NCBI GenBank assembly: GCA_039816825.1
Contig: JBCBXA010000101.1
Coordinates: 1 to 9,853, forward strand
Direction: 5' to 3'
DNA: 9,853 bases
Source of the DNA: JBCBXA01 sp039816825
Lineage (GTDB): Bacteria; Pseudomonadota; Alphaproteobacteria; Rhizobiales; Rhizobiaceae
The translations under genes and the position numbers were made by a program. The notes below the pieces were generated by a model that was given only the letters and a program-made list of their open reading frames with translations, had not been told where the DNA came from and did not search any database. The stretch's first letter is position 1; every line of letters begins with the position of its first letter. Of the stretch, positions 1 to 6,835 are shown one piece after another.

Positions 1-1005
1 ATCGATCTTTCGGGTGTCCCGGATGCCGATGGTCATTCCGAAGTTGCGAAGGCGGGCTTTTTCACAACCCGGCGTGTGCTGTTTGAGAGCATCAAGCGCA
101 TGGAGGGCCTGCCGCCGCCCCTCCATCTCAAAACGCGTGAGGCTGTCAGGGTCGGTCCCATCGCACCCATCCAGATGCACAAGGTTCATGTAGGTTAGTT
201 CACCACTGTCGTGCACCGCGCCCCATGTGCCGCCAATGGTCGTCAGATCAGAGGGCATGGAGCCCTCCCGGCGCGCGCGCTCGAACGGGCGCTTGAGGAA
301 CGGCGAGAACATCTCGTCCTCCTTGCCATCCGTCTCCACCTTCCATTCGCCGCCCGACCAGTCGGCGTAGGTCTGGGGGTCTTCCGCCACGCCCTGCAGG
401 AACGCAGCCTTGTCGACACCAGCGAGATGGAACATGACCGAAGCCGCCTGCATCTCTTCAACCGGCGTTTTGCGAACGGGCGCACCACAGGCCTGCGCCA
501 GATCGGCGTCGCCGGTCGCATCGATGACCAGCTTTGCGAGAATGGCCTCTCGACCCGCCTTGCTTTCGACAATCACGCCCGTGATCCGATCACTTTCCAC
601 CACTGGGGCCACCACATAGCGATGCAGCATAGCGTGGATACCCGCCTCCTGCACAAGCTGATCAGCGATCACCTTGAAGCCCTCCGCGTCAATCTCTTGG
701 CTAAGCGACTGGCTTTCCGGCACAGCCATGCCGACCTCCGCGGCGCGGTCTTCATATTCCCGTGCCAGACCGCCCGCTTCAATGGTCGCTTCACGGCGGT
801 ACCAGGCCATGCCTTCCACGCCGACAGCGGTCATGTTGCCACCGAAGCAGCCGAACCGCTCGACCAGGCAGACTTCGACGCCCGCTCTCGCTGCCGCAAG
901 CGCTGCGGAGAGGCCACCCGGTCCAGATCCTACGACGAGAACATCGGTCCGATGGATAATTGACGTGTGTCGCGCCGGCTCAAGAATGACGGTCTGCCCG
1001 TCCAT
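1..1005 (-). CDS. FAD-dependent oxidoreductase (PF12831-like), 3' end outside the window
   Basis: Flavoprotein oxidoreductase, seen as 335 codons with no stop before the left edge, so its C-terminus is missing. Visible in the sequence: after a 20-residue leader, a Rossmann dinucleotide fold begins with a VLVVGSGPGG motif (Gly26, Gly28, Gly31) and ends its second strand with Glu49 in LVERFG, which typically binds the ribose of FAD. A second FAD-contact motif, VIDATGDADLA, lies at residues 160-170. The GCFGGNMT segment just after the first motif is typical of the FAD_oxidored family, which resembles fumarate-reductase-type flavoproteins. No signal peptide, so cytoplasmic. The ATG at 1005 overlaps the TGA of the upstream dipeptidase gene by one base (TGATG), indicating translational coupling as the last visible gene of the leftward operon. 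It probably oxidises or reduces the pathway substrate; the substrate is unknown. Family call is firm, specificity is not. Confidence 0.88.
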   Translation of the reverse strand, partial: MDGQTVILEPARHTSIIHRTDVLVVGSGPGGLSAALAAARAGVEVCLVERFGCFGGNMTAVGVEGMAWYRREATIEAGGLAREYEDRAAEVGMAVPESQSLSQEIDAEGFKVIADQLVQEAGIHAMLHRYVVAPVVESDRITGVIVESKAGREAILAKLVIDATGDADLAQACGAPVRKTPVEEMQAASVMFHLAGVDKAAFLQGVAEDPQTYADWSGGEWKVETDGKEDEMFSPFLKRPFERARREGSMPSDLTTIGGTWGAVHDSGELTYMNLVHLDGCDGTDPDSLTRFEMEGRRQALHALDALKQHTPGCEKARLRNFGMTIGIRDTRKID

Positions 1006-2063
1006 CAATGGGCCTTCATCACGCGGTCCATCAGGGCCAGCCAGTTGCCGTGGCAGATTTTCTCGATGAGTGCTGTTCCGTATCCAGCGTCTGCCATGAG
1101 GTTGCGCAGAACTGACAAGGTCCCTGCCCCATCCAGCCCCTCAGGCATGGGCGCGCCGTCAAAGTCTGAGCCCAGACCAACATGGTCTTCGCCCGCCAGG
1201 GAGATCATGTGATCGAGATGTCTGATCACATGGTCCAGCGCGCCCTTTCGACCGGCTGAACCATCGGGATGCAAAAACATGGTTCCGTAGTTCAAGCCCA
1301 CCATGCCGTCTGTCTGACCAACGGATCGCAATTGCTCGTCGGTCAGGTTTCTTGCCGATGGAGAGATGTGATGGGCGTTAGAATGGGTTGCCACCAGAGG
1401 CAAACCCAACTCAGCGACATCCCAAAAGCCCCGCTCATTGAGATGACTGTTGTCCACAACCATGCCGAGGTCACCGCACCGTTTGACCAGCCTCTTGCCC
1501 GGCTCCGTCAAGCCGGGGCCAATATCGCCGTCGGACGGGAACCGAAACGGCACACCGTGGCCAAAGATCGTTGGTCGGCTCCAGACAGGACCCAGGGAGC
1601 GCAGCCCGAGCGCATAAAGTGCATCCAGCTCCAGCAGATCGCCACCAATCGCTTCCGCGCCCTCGAGATGGAGCACCAAAGCCATGACCTCATCCTGCAT
1701 CGCGCGGCGCACATCAGCTCCAGACGTGCAGAAGCGCACGAGCCCTGCGGTTTCCAACTGCCGGGCTATGCCAGCCTGCGCAATCGTCTGACACAGAGCC
1801 TCCGGCTGATCGAGCGGCTCGGGCAGTGGAGCATCATAGGGCGGGGTCGCGAAGATCGAAAAGTCGAGACCCCGCCCCGCACCAAGGGCAAACATGGCGA
1901 AGAAGCCGCCCGCAAAACCACCGCGCTGTGCCGCGGGTATGTTCACGTGCCCGCTATCTTCACCAAACAGGGCAGCCGGGCCTCCCCCGGCCCGAAACAG
2001 GCGGAACAGGGCATCGTTGTGCCCGTCAAAGATCGGAACCTGTGTCAGGCGACTACTTGCCAT
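1005..2063 (-). CDS. Membrane-dipeptidase family (M19) metallohydrolase
   Basis: A 352-aa zinc hydrolase of peptidase family M19 (renal dipeptidase). The full metal and active-site set is recognisable: H15 and D17 (DGHND), bridging E134 (LHLEGAE), H207 (DNSHL), H227 (THSNA), R238 (ARNLTD) and D300 (GSDFDG). This spacing matches the known family pattern, so it should be catalytically competent. Known members cleave dipeptides with little side-chain preference, and some open beta-lactams. There is no signal peptide or lipobox, so the enzyme is cytoplasmic. The reading frame extends 30 codons further upstream to 2153. The ATG at 2063 is preferred because the family fold starts right after it and the longer form would lie deep inside the cupin gene. 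It overlaps the cupin stop by 11 bp and abuts the FAD gene by 1 bp. Within this operon it may hydrolyse an amide or lactam intermediate; that is inference. Confidence 0.88.
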   Translation of the reverse strand: MASSRLTQVPIFDGHNDALFRLFRAGGGPAALFGEDSGHVNIPAAQRGGFAGGFFAMFALGAGRGLDFSIFATPPYDAPLPEPLDQPEALCQTIAQAGIARQLETAGLVRFCTSGADVRRAMQDEVMALVLHLEGAEAIGGDLLELDALYALGLRSLGPVWSRPTIFGHGVPFRFPSDGDIGPGLTEPGKRLVKRCGDLGMVVDNSHLNERGFWDVAELGLPLVATHSNAHHISPSARNLTDEQLRSVGQTDGMVGLNYGTMFLHPDGSAGRKGALDHVIRHLDHMISLAGEDHVGLGSDFDGAPMPEGLDGAGTLSVLRNLMADAGYGTALIEKICHGNWLALMDRVMKAH

Positions 2064-3021
2064 CCCAGGTTGGCCCTGCCGGGTCTTCAGTGCCGACAAT
2101 CTGGTAGAGAGCCGCATCGCCAGACATGGATGGGGCGATGGAGTGCTCGACATTGGCAGGCATCAAAAGCGTGTCGCCCGGCGCCAGATAATACTCGCCG
2201 CCATTGCCGTTCTGCCAGGTGACTTTCCAATGGCCAGTGACAGGCATCAGAACCGAAGCGTGGTCGGCGCTGCTGGTTTCTCCGCTCGCGCTGGAGCGCG
2301 TCATGAGTCGCACTTCAAAACCCGGCTTGTCGCGGATGATGCCCTTCTCGCCGATCACTGTGACTGGTGCATCTTTAGCCAAAGCCACCATGTCATCATA
2401 GCGTCGAACGCCAAAACCCACGGCCTGCATGGGCGAAAGTTCCGGGTAAGCCTCCAGTTCCGTTTCGGTGAGCAGCGGCATGGGGGCCACACCATCCGGC
2501 AGGCTCTGGCCCTTCTTGGTGTCGTAGAGCTTGCCATTCTCGCCAAGAATCAAACCATGGGCGGTGGAAGCCTCAATGACCTGTGGTGCCCAGATGACGC
2601 CTCCGCCCGCATCATCGCCACCCAGAATGGCCATGATCATTCCATAGTCGTCGCCAACATTTTCAAAGCCGCGGAAGATGCCCGTGGGGATGTTGAATAT
2701 GTCGCCCGGCCCAAGAACCACCTCGCCAGCCGTGCCGTAACGCCCCCAGAAGAACCGCCAGCGGCCCTTCAAGACCCAGAACACCTCAGCCGTGCGGTGA
2801 CAGTGCAGTGAATTGTTGCACTTGGGAGGCTGCCCGGCGGCACCGATGTTGAACCCGATCTTGTCAGCGATGTGGACATGCTGATCCGGGCTTTCCGACA
2901 CACCGCCGCCGATGATGGTGAAATTCTCTTTCTGATCGCTGCCCGGCGTATGGGCGTCGATGAAGGCGGTCTTGCAAGGCTGTAGCTCGCCGTAGCGAAC
3001 AATTTGCGGGTGCGCGGACAC
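2053..3021 (-). CDS. Two-domain cupin (bicupin) protein, GTG start
   Basis: A 322-aa protein with two cupin beta-barrels. The N-terminal barrel (about residues 65-135) carries a good motif 1, H73-x-H75-x3-E79 followed by G86. Motif 2 (GDIFNIPTGIFRGFEN, 106-121) has Arg117 where the metal-binding His is usual. The C-terminal barrel (about 250-310) has G263-H264 and a motif 2 ending in H293 (GDTLLMPANVEH), a poorer match. Cupins of this build include dioxygenases, isomerases and sugar-binding proteins; nothing seen picks one. No signal peptide. The start is GTG at 3021, supported by AGGAG six bases upstream; no ATG fits. The gene follows a 75-bp gap after the SnoaL-like gene, the largest gap in the leftward string, so an internal promoter or processing site is possible. 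It overlaps the dipeptidase start by 11 bp. Fold certain, reaction unknown. Confidence 0.85.
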   Translation of the reverse strand: MSAHPQIVRYGELQPCKTAFIDAHTPGSDQKENFTIIGGGVSESPDQHVHIADKIGFNIGAAGQPPKCNNSLHCHRTAEVFWVLKGRWRFFWGRYGTAGEVVLGPGDIFNIPTGIFRGFENVGDDYGMIMAILGGDDAGGGVIWAPQVIEASTAHGLILGENGKLYDTKKGQSLPDGVAPMPLLTETELEAYPELSPMQAVGFGVRRYDDMVALAKDAPVTVIGEKGIIRDKPGFEVRLMTRSSASGETSSADHASVLMPVTGHWKVTWQNGNGGEYYLAPGDTLLMPANVEHSIAPSMSGDAALYQIVGTEDPAGPTWDGK

Positions 3022-3027
3022 TTTGGT

Positions 3028-3032
3028 CTCCT
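3028..3032 (-). promoter_or_regulatory. Ribosome binding site deciding the GTG start of the cupin gene
   Basis: AGGAG on the minus strand, six bases before the GTG at 3021. It is the only strong Shine-Dalgarno in the gap and fixes the non-ATG start. Confidence 0.75.
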
Positions 3033-3058
3033 GGTCGTGGGTTGGGGTCGTGGGTTGG
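3033..3058. repeat. Perfect 13-bp tandem duplication upstream of the cupin ribosome binding site
   Basis: The plus strand reads GGTCGTGGGTTGG twice, head to tail (3033-3045 and 3046-3058), with no mismatch. It lies directly against the AGGAG of the cupin gene. On the mRNA it would read as two C/A-rich, unstructured copies. It could be replication slippage, or it could influence ribosome loading; no family of repeats is recognised. Confidence 0.8.
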
Positions 3059-3096
3059 TTTTGGCAAAAACTAGGCTGGCGAGAGTACAGGTCCGA

Positions 3097-4101
3097 TCAG
3101 GCGGAGCCCATCAGAATCTGCTTCCAGATCGACACTTCATCATAGAGCGTCCATTCATGGCGGATTGTCGGCGCGCGATCACCGAAGGGTCCAAACTCGC
3201 ACTGGCTCATGCCCATCACATGCACCGGAACACCTGTCGGCTTTCCAAATGCCCCCCATCCGCTGTGAGAACCATCGAGGGACCAGCGCACCGACGCGCG
3301 CGGTGGCAGAAACTCATCGCCATCCATGCCAATCACATGATGAACCTTGAACTCGGCATCCGGGAAGGATGACATCAGCCCGACCCAGTGACGATCAATC
3401 GGCCCCCAGGACAGAGCATGGACACCACCCGAATAGTGACCGTGGGCAGCACGGTCATAGAGTTCGGGGATGATGTTGAACTCCTTATTGGCGAGGCGTG
3501 ACAGGATCGACGCAAAGCGCTCGCCCCACGGATTATCATTGCCCTTGCTGAGATAGGGGCCCGCGACATCCATGGCCGGTGTGAAAGCGGGTGCCGCGCT
3601 CGTTGGACCGCCCTGAGCGTCAATCAAATCCTGCGCGAAAGCGCGGGGATCACCACCCAACTGACGGACAATTCCGCCATAGTCCCGCACGAGCCACTCA
3701 TCGTCGATCGTGTCACCACGGGCCGCACAGTCAGCGATCACATAGGCGGTGAATCGTTTGCCCGTCGCAGGACCAAACGCGCCGTCCTGCGAGTGTGTTC
3801 CGGTTGTCAGAACGCGGTGCGATGACAGGTAGTAACCAGGTTCGGCTTCCGACCAGATCACGTCTTCGCCGAACAGTTCCCGATCAGGGAACTCGTGCAC
3901 GGTCGCCATGGTGGAAGCGATGACCTGCTGGTTGCCAAGCTGCAGGCCGGTGGGCGTGCGCACAATAAGATCTTTGCCATAGGTGCGCTCAAGGCTTTCG
4001 ATGCCACGCTCCTCCCAGATCTCCTTGGTGATGCCGATGATGTAGTCTGGAAAGTCTTTCCAGCGCTGGCTGAAGCCTTCGAATTTCGCGTCGTCTGTCA
4101 T
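3097..4101 (-). CDS. Double-domain SnoaL-like / NTF2-fold protein (first of two)
   Basis: A 334-aa protein that appears to be two SnoaL-like (NTF2-fold) domains in tandem, about residues 15-160 and 190-325. The first repeat shows the usual SnoaL pattern: an ATGKRF segment, a strand, then a basic or acidic dipeptide before a final WLVRDYGGIVRQLG strand/helix. The second repeat closes with a comparable hydrophobic strand near RHEWTLYDEVSIWKQIL. Known SnoaL-like proteins cyclise polyketides, dehydrate or isomerise small cyclic substrates, or only bind ligands; no catalytic pair can be assigned here. No signal peptide or membrane segment. The ATG at 4101 lies 5 bp after the SDR stop, and an AGGA only three bases upstream overlaps that region. 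It shares domain plan and length class with the plus-strand gene at 7393-8454, though similarity by eye is low. Family call is good, function open. Confidence 0.8.
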   Translation of the reverse strand: MTDDAKFEGFSQRWKDFPDYIIGITKEIWEERGIESLERTYGKDLIVRTPTGLQLGNQQVIASTMATVHEFPDRELFGEDVIWSEAEPGYYLSSHRVLTTGTHSQDGAFGPATGKRFTAYVIADCAARGDTIDDEWLVRDYGGIVRQLGGDPRAFAQDLIDAQGGPTSAAPAFTPAMDVAGPYLSKGNDNPWGERFASILSRLANKEFNIIPELYDRAAHGHYSGGVHALSWGPIDRHWVGLMSSFPDAEFKVHHVIGMDGDEFLPPRASVRWSLDGSHSGWGAFGKPTGVPVHVMGMSQCEFGPFGDRAPTIRHEWTLYDEVSIWKQILMGSA

Positions 4102-4106
4102 TTGTC

Positions 4107-4871
4107 CTAACCTGCAGTCCAGCCGCCATCGACCACAATGGAGGTGCCGGTGACAAGAGAAGATGCATCGGATGCAAGAAAAAGCACTGCACCCATAATG
4201 TCCTCGATCTCACCGATCCGGCCGAGTTTTATTTTCTGCTCGATCCACGCCACCCGTTCGGGATCCTCAAAGGTGCTTTGGGTCATGGGTGTTCGAATGA
4301 AAGTCGGGCAAAGCGTATTCACGCGGATTTTGTGCGGCGCGAGTTCAATCGCCGTCGCCTTTGTAAGCCCCTCAATCGCAAACTTGGACGCGCAATAGAT
4401 GGATCGGTCGATGCCGCCGACATGCCCCATCTGACTGGATGTGTGGATGATGGAGCCCGGCTTTCCCGCCTTCATCAGACTGCGCGCGACCTCCTGCGCA
4501 ACAAAAAACGCCGCCTTCACGTTCAGATTCTGGACGAGGTCAAAATCTTCTTCGGAAACAGTATCATAGGGGCCGGGTCGGTTGGTGCCGGCATTGTTGA
4601 AAAGCACGTCGAACGGGCCGTACTCGGCAACGACGGTGCGCACGGTATCCGCATCGGTCACGTCGAGCCTTACGCCGCTGGCGTCCCAACCCTCGGCGCG
4701 CAGTGCGATTGCGGCCTCGGCCACCTCTTCGGCAGAGCGCGCAGCAATGACAACCGACGCGCCTGCCTCTGCCAAAGCGACTGCACCGCCCAGCCCGATG
4801 CCGCGCGATCCGCCGGTGACCAGGGCCTTCTTGCCATCAAGCCTGAAGGAAGGGGTTCGGGGCAGGTTCAT
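4107..4871 (-). CDS. Short-chain dehydrogenase/reductase (SDR), classical type
   Basis: A 254-aa NAD(P)-dependent oxidoreductase that interconverts an alcohol and a carbonyl. All classical SDR elements are visible: TGGSRGIG cofactor loop (19-26), NNAG (92-95), catalytic N117, S146, Y159 and K163 (YCASK), and a C-terminal VVDGGWTAG. Arg23 in the glycine loop and Arg45 after the second strand favour NADP(H) over NAD(H). Length is normal and there is no signal peptide. Two starts are possible. The ATG at 4871 is preferred over the one at 4883 because GGAG lies six bases before it, no Shine-Dalgarno precedes the other, and it forms a four-base ATGA overlap with the upstream gene's stop. Followed 5 bp later by a SnoaL-like gene. 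Likely acts on a ring alcohol or ketone of the pathway; substrate unknown. FabG-type ketoacyl reductase is less likely from context. Confidence 0.92.
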   Translation of the reverse strand: MNLPRTPSFRLDGKKALVTGGSRGIGLGGAVALAEAGASVVIAARSAEEVAEAAIALRAEGWDASGVRLDVTDADTVRTVVAEYGPFDVLFNNAGTNRPGPYDTVSEEDFDLVQNLNVKAAFFVAQEVARSLMKAGKPGSIIHTSSQMGHVGGIDRSIYCASKFAIEGLTKATAIELAPHKIRVNTLCPTFIRTPMTQSTFEDPERVAWIEQKIKLGRIGEIEDIMGAVLFLASDASSLVTGTSIVVDGGWTAG

Positions 4872-5545
4872 GAAGCGCTCCATTGAGCGGGTGTCGAAGG
4901 ATAAACGACGCCGCGAAAAGGTGGGAAGTCGGAATAGCGAGAGGCGCGATCATGGGCGATGTCATCCGGGTTGTCCTCAACCCGGATCAGTAGCCCCCGT
5001 GGGTCGATGTAGGAATATATGTCTTTTATCGGCTTCTCGCGCCACTGAATGTTGAAGGCCGCGTTCTCGGGGAAGTAGCACTGTTCGGACACCGGCAGAT
5101 GGTCGTAGACCCACCATGCGAGGTCACGCCAGTCGCGCCCGCGATTATATTGGTCAGCGAACCACGGAATGACGATGGAAACCGTGGCACCGAGAGACCC
5201 GTCTTCCCCGCGACGATCCCAAATATGGCCGGCATAATTCTCGGAATTGCGCGAGCACTTTTGTGGGGTCACTTCGGTGGCACCAAAATGGTTGAGCTCG
5301 CACGAGCGAAAACCGGAACGAATCTCGATGGGCCCAAACGTATCAACGATGGGGTCGAGCAGGTTCTGGCAAAGCCCCTCACCTGCGGCGATGGCGGTCT
5401 TCGGATCGTCCGGCATGTTCTGACGGGCATAGAAATTAGCGATCTCGGAATAGAGAAAGTTCCGCATGTAAAAATGCTTCGACAGCCTCACACGACCCAG
5501 GTCTTCAAGCCCCGTATAGCTTCCAGCCCTTCTTGTCGTCGCCAT
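4868..5545 (-). CDS. Uncharacterised protein, possibly of an M15/Hedgehog-DD-peptidase-like fold
   Basis: A 225-aa soluble protein, first gene of the leftward operon; not recognised with certainty. Visible features: a basic N-terminus; a helical region containing LSKHFYMRNFLYSE; an IEIRSGFRS segment that resembles the core strand of M15 peptidases; NHFGA; a GHIWDRRGEDGSLGA segment with a possible His/Asp metal pair; a Trp-rich WRDLAWWVYDHLP; and AFNIQW where an M15 enzyme would carry its third metal-binding His. The M15 link is a hypothesis from motif shape only, and the Asn at that point would argue against an intact zinc site. No signal peptide, which is odd for a cell-wall hydrolase. The start at 5545 is chosen over 5611 because GGAGG lies seven bases upstream and the longer form would enter the control region. 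Its stop overlaps the SDR start (ATGA). Gene call firm, function unknown. Confidence 0.8.
   Translation of the reverse strand: MATTRRAGSYTGLEDLGRVRLSKHFYMRNFLYSEIANFYARQNMPDDPKTAIAAGEGLCQNLLDPIVDTFGPIEIRSGFRSCELNHFGATEVTPQKCSRNSENYAGHIWDRRGEDGSLGATVSIVIPWFADQYNRGRDWRDLAWWVYDHLPVSEQCYFPENAAFNIQWREKPIKDIYSYIDPRGLLIRVEDNPDDIAHDRASRYSDFPPFRGVVYPSTPAQWSAS
4878..4881 (-). promoter_or_regulatory. Ribosome binding site deciding the SDR start
   Basis: GGAG on the minus strand six bases before the ATG at 4871, inside the end of the upstream gene. The alternative ATG at 4883 has no comparable site. Confidence 0.6.
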
Positions 5546-5552
5546 TCCAACG

Positions 5553-5557
5553 CCTCC
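5553..5557 (-). promoter_or_regulatory. Ribosome binding site fixing the start of the first leftward gene
   Basis: GGAGG on the minus strand, seven bases before the ATG at 5545. It moves the start 22 codons inside the longest open frame and leaves a clean 124-bp divergent control region. Confidence 0.75.
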
Positions 5558-5590
5558 GCTAGCGACCGGGAAACTAGCAGCGAAACGCGG

Positions 5591-5607
5591 CAGGCAACAG
5601 CCTGTTG
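5591..5607. repeat. Two overlapping small inverted repeats in the divergent control region
   Basis: CAGGC-AACA-GCCTG (5591-5604) and CAACAG-C-CTGTTG (5595-5607) overlap one another. The second runs into a TTGACA at 5605-5610. They could be a further regulator site or a short RNA hairpin in the leftward leader. No known binding consensus is claimed. Confidence 0.4.
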
Positions 5608-5635
5608 ACACAAATCATTTAGTTTGACATCTAAT
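5605..5635 (+). promoter_or_regulatory. Candidate promoter for the rightward genes
   Basis: TTGACA (5605-5610) matches the -35 consensus exactly, and TCTAAT (5630-5635) matches five of six -10 positions. The spacer of 19 is longer than ideal. A start near 5642 would leave a leader of about 28 bases before the ATG at 5670. The -10 falls inside the left half of the dyad, so a bound repressor would block it. No equally good leftward promoter was found by eye. Confidence 0.35.
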
Positions 5636-5656
5636 TATATAGTTAGACATCAAACT
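5621..5656. promoter_or_regulatory. Candidate operator: 36-bp dyad made of two MarR-type sites
   Basis: The 36-bp stretch is a dyad centred between 5638 and 5639, with 15 of 18 base pairs matching: outer arms AGTTTGA/TCAAACT, inner arms TCTAA/TTAGA and an AT-rich centre. It can equally be read as two direct copies, TTTGACATCTAA (5623-5634) and TTAGACATCAAA (5643-5654), exactly 20 bp apart. Each copy is itself a TTnGAnnTCnAA half-palindrome of the size MarR dimers usually bind. It sits between the divergent genes, 14 bp before the start codon at 5670, and a MarR gene is the second gene rightward. Binding is inferred, not shown. Confidence 0.6.
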
Positions 5657-5669
5657 TATATAGAGGATC

Positions 5670-6824
5670 ATGAACAGACGCAAATTCATCAAACTTGTTG
5701 GCGGAGGCGCTGTTCTTGCAGCGGGGGCAGGCGTTGCCGGGTTGGGATATACGGTCACCCGCACAACCCAGACGGCTCTTCAACCGTGGGAGCTCGCGGG
5801 GTCCGCTTACTCGGAACCGCGCAAGCGTGCCCTCTCCTACGCAGTGCTGGCCCCTAACCCCCACAACATGCAGCCTTGGCAGGCCGACCTCTCTCAACCC
5901 GGCAAAGTGATTCTCACGGTCGACCGGGAGAAGATGCTGCCGCACACAGACCCGATGAATCGGCAAATCACCATTGGTCAGGGGTGCTTCCTGGAACTGA
6001 TGACCATGGCCGCCGCTCAGGACGGATATCGCGTGGATGTGGCGCTTTTCCCGGAAGGACAGAGCGTTGATCAGCTTGACGACCGTCCGATCGCAATCGC
6101 CACTTTCACACAGGATTCCGGCGTCGCAGCCGACCCCTTGTTTGGCCAGGTTTTGCAGCGCCGCTCGGCGAAAGAGCCCTTCGACATGACACGCTCCGTC
6201 ACGGCCGATCAGTTGGAGACCATCGCGTCAGCCGCGACGGCCATTGAAGCTGGCATGACCATTGATGCGGAGCGCGTCCAGCGCCTCAGGGAAGTCGCCG
6301 AGGAGGGCATTCTGATAGAGATGATGACGCCTCGCACACATAAGGAAAGCGTGGACGTTATTCGAATTGGCCGCAGGGAGGTCGATGCCAACCCTGATGG
6401 TATCGACCTCACAGGCCCATTCTTCGAGGCCTTACTTCTGGCAGGCCAGATCAGTCGGCCTGAGATGGAGAAGATTGGCTCCTCCCAGTTCAACCAGGCA
6501 AAGGATGGCATTCTCGCGCCGCCGCGTTCGGCTCAGGGTTTCGTTTGGCTGACCACTGCCGACAACAGTCGCGTGTCGCAGATCCAGGCCGGCCGCGACT
6601 GGGTTCGCATGAACCTTGAAGCCACTCGGCAGGGTCTGGGGCTTCACCCACTCAGCCAAACGCTGCAGGAATATGCAGAGATGGGTGCGCTCTACAGCGA
6701 AGTGCACGCCATGCTTGCCCCCGGGGGCGGGACAGTCCAGATGTTGGGGCGCGTGGGATACACCACCGCCAGCATTCCACCCAGCCCTCGCTGGCCGGTG
6801 GACAAGAAGATCATAGCCGCTTGA
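5670..6824 (+). CDS. Tat-signal Acg-family FMN oxidoreductase (nitroreductase superfamily)
   Basis: A 384-aa protein with a twin-arginine leader: NRRKFIK (residues 2-8), then a Gly/Ala-rich hydrophobic stretch to about 28, so it should be exported folded with its cofactor. No clear AxA cleavage site or lipobox, so it may stay anchored. The mature part shows the Acg pattern: LAPNPHNMQPW (60-70), DREKMLPHTDPMNRQ (85-99) with a following TIGQGCFLEL helix, QRRSAKEPFD (163-172), GRDWVRMNLEATRQGLGLHPLSQ (308-330) and a C-terminal MLGRVGY...SPRWPVD. Known Acg-type proteins bind FMN, and enzymatic activity is doubtful in some. Its ATG is 14 bp after the dyad. GAGG lies only three bases upstream. Its TGA at 6822-6824 is followed 11 bp later by the MarR gene. 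A role as periplasmic redox step or flavin-binding protein is inferred. Confidence 0.85.
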   Translation: MNRRKFIKLVGGGAVLAAGAGVAGLGYTVTRTTQTALQPWELAGSAYSEPRKRALSYAVLAPNPHNMQPWQADLSQPGKVILTVDREKMLPHTDPMNRQITIGQGCFLELMTMAAAQDGYRVDVALFPEGQSVDQLDDRPIAIATFTQDSGVAADPLFGQVLQRRSAKEPFDMTRSVTADQLETIASAATAIEAGMTIDAERVQRLREVAEEGILIEMMTPRTHKESVDVIRIGRREVDANPDGIDLTGPFFEALLLAGQISRPEMEKIGSSQFNQAKDGILAPPRSAQGFVWLTTADNSRVSQIQAGRDWVRMNLEATRQGLGLHPLSQTLQEYAEMGALYSEVHAMLAPGGGTVQMLGRVGYTTASIPPSPRWPVDKKIIAA

Positions 6825-6826
6825 TC

Positions 6827-6830
6827 GGAG
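6827..6830 (+). promoter_or_regulatory. Ribosome binding site favouring the TTG start of the MarR gene
   Basis: GGAG five bases before TTG at 6836. The alternative TTG at 6821 has no such site and overlaps the previous stop; the first ATG is at 6890. Confidence 0.5.
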
Positions 6831-6835
6831 CCGGT

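Noticed and set aside
211..963. Plus-strand frame of 250 codons at the left end
   Set aside because: It lies antisense to the FAD-binding protein, whose GSGPGG and ATGD motifs are unmistakable.
1269..2811. Long plus-strand open frames of about 300 codons opposite the dipeptidase and cupin genes
   Set aside because: They are shadows in GC-rich DNA; the minus-strand proteins carry complete family motifs and have proper starts.
3056..3068. TTTTG-G-CAAAA palindrome in the gap before the cupin gene as an operator or terminator
   Set aside because: Too short and AT-simple to separate from chance, and it does not match the dyad at 5621-5656.
5545..5611. Longer start at 5611 for the first leftward gene
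   Set aside because: The extra 22 residues would come from the control region, and the strong GGAGG sits before the ATG at 5545.
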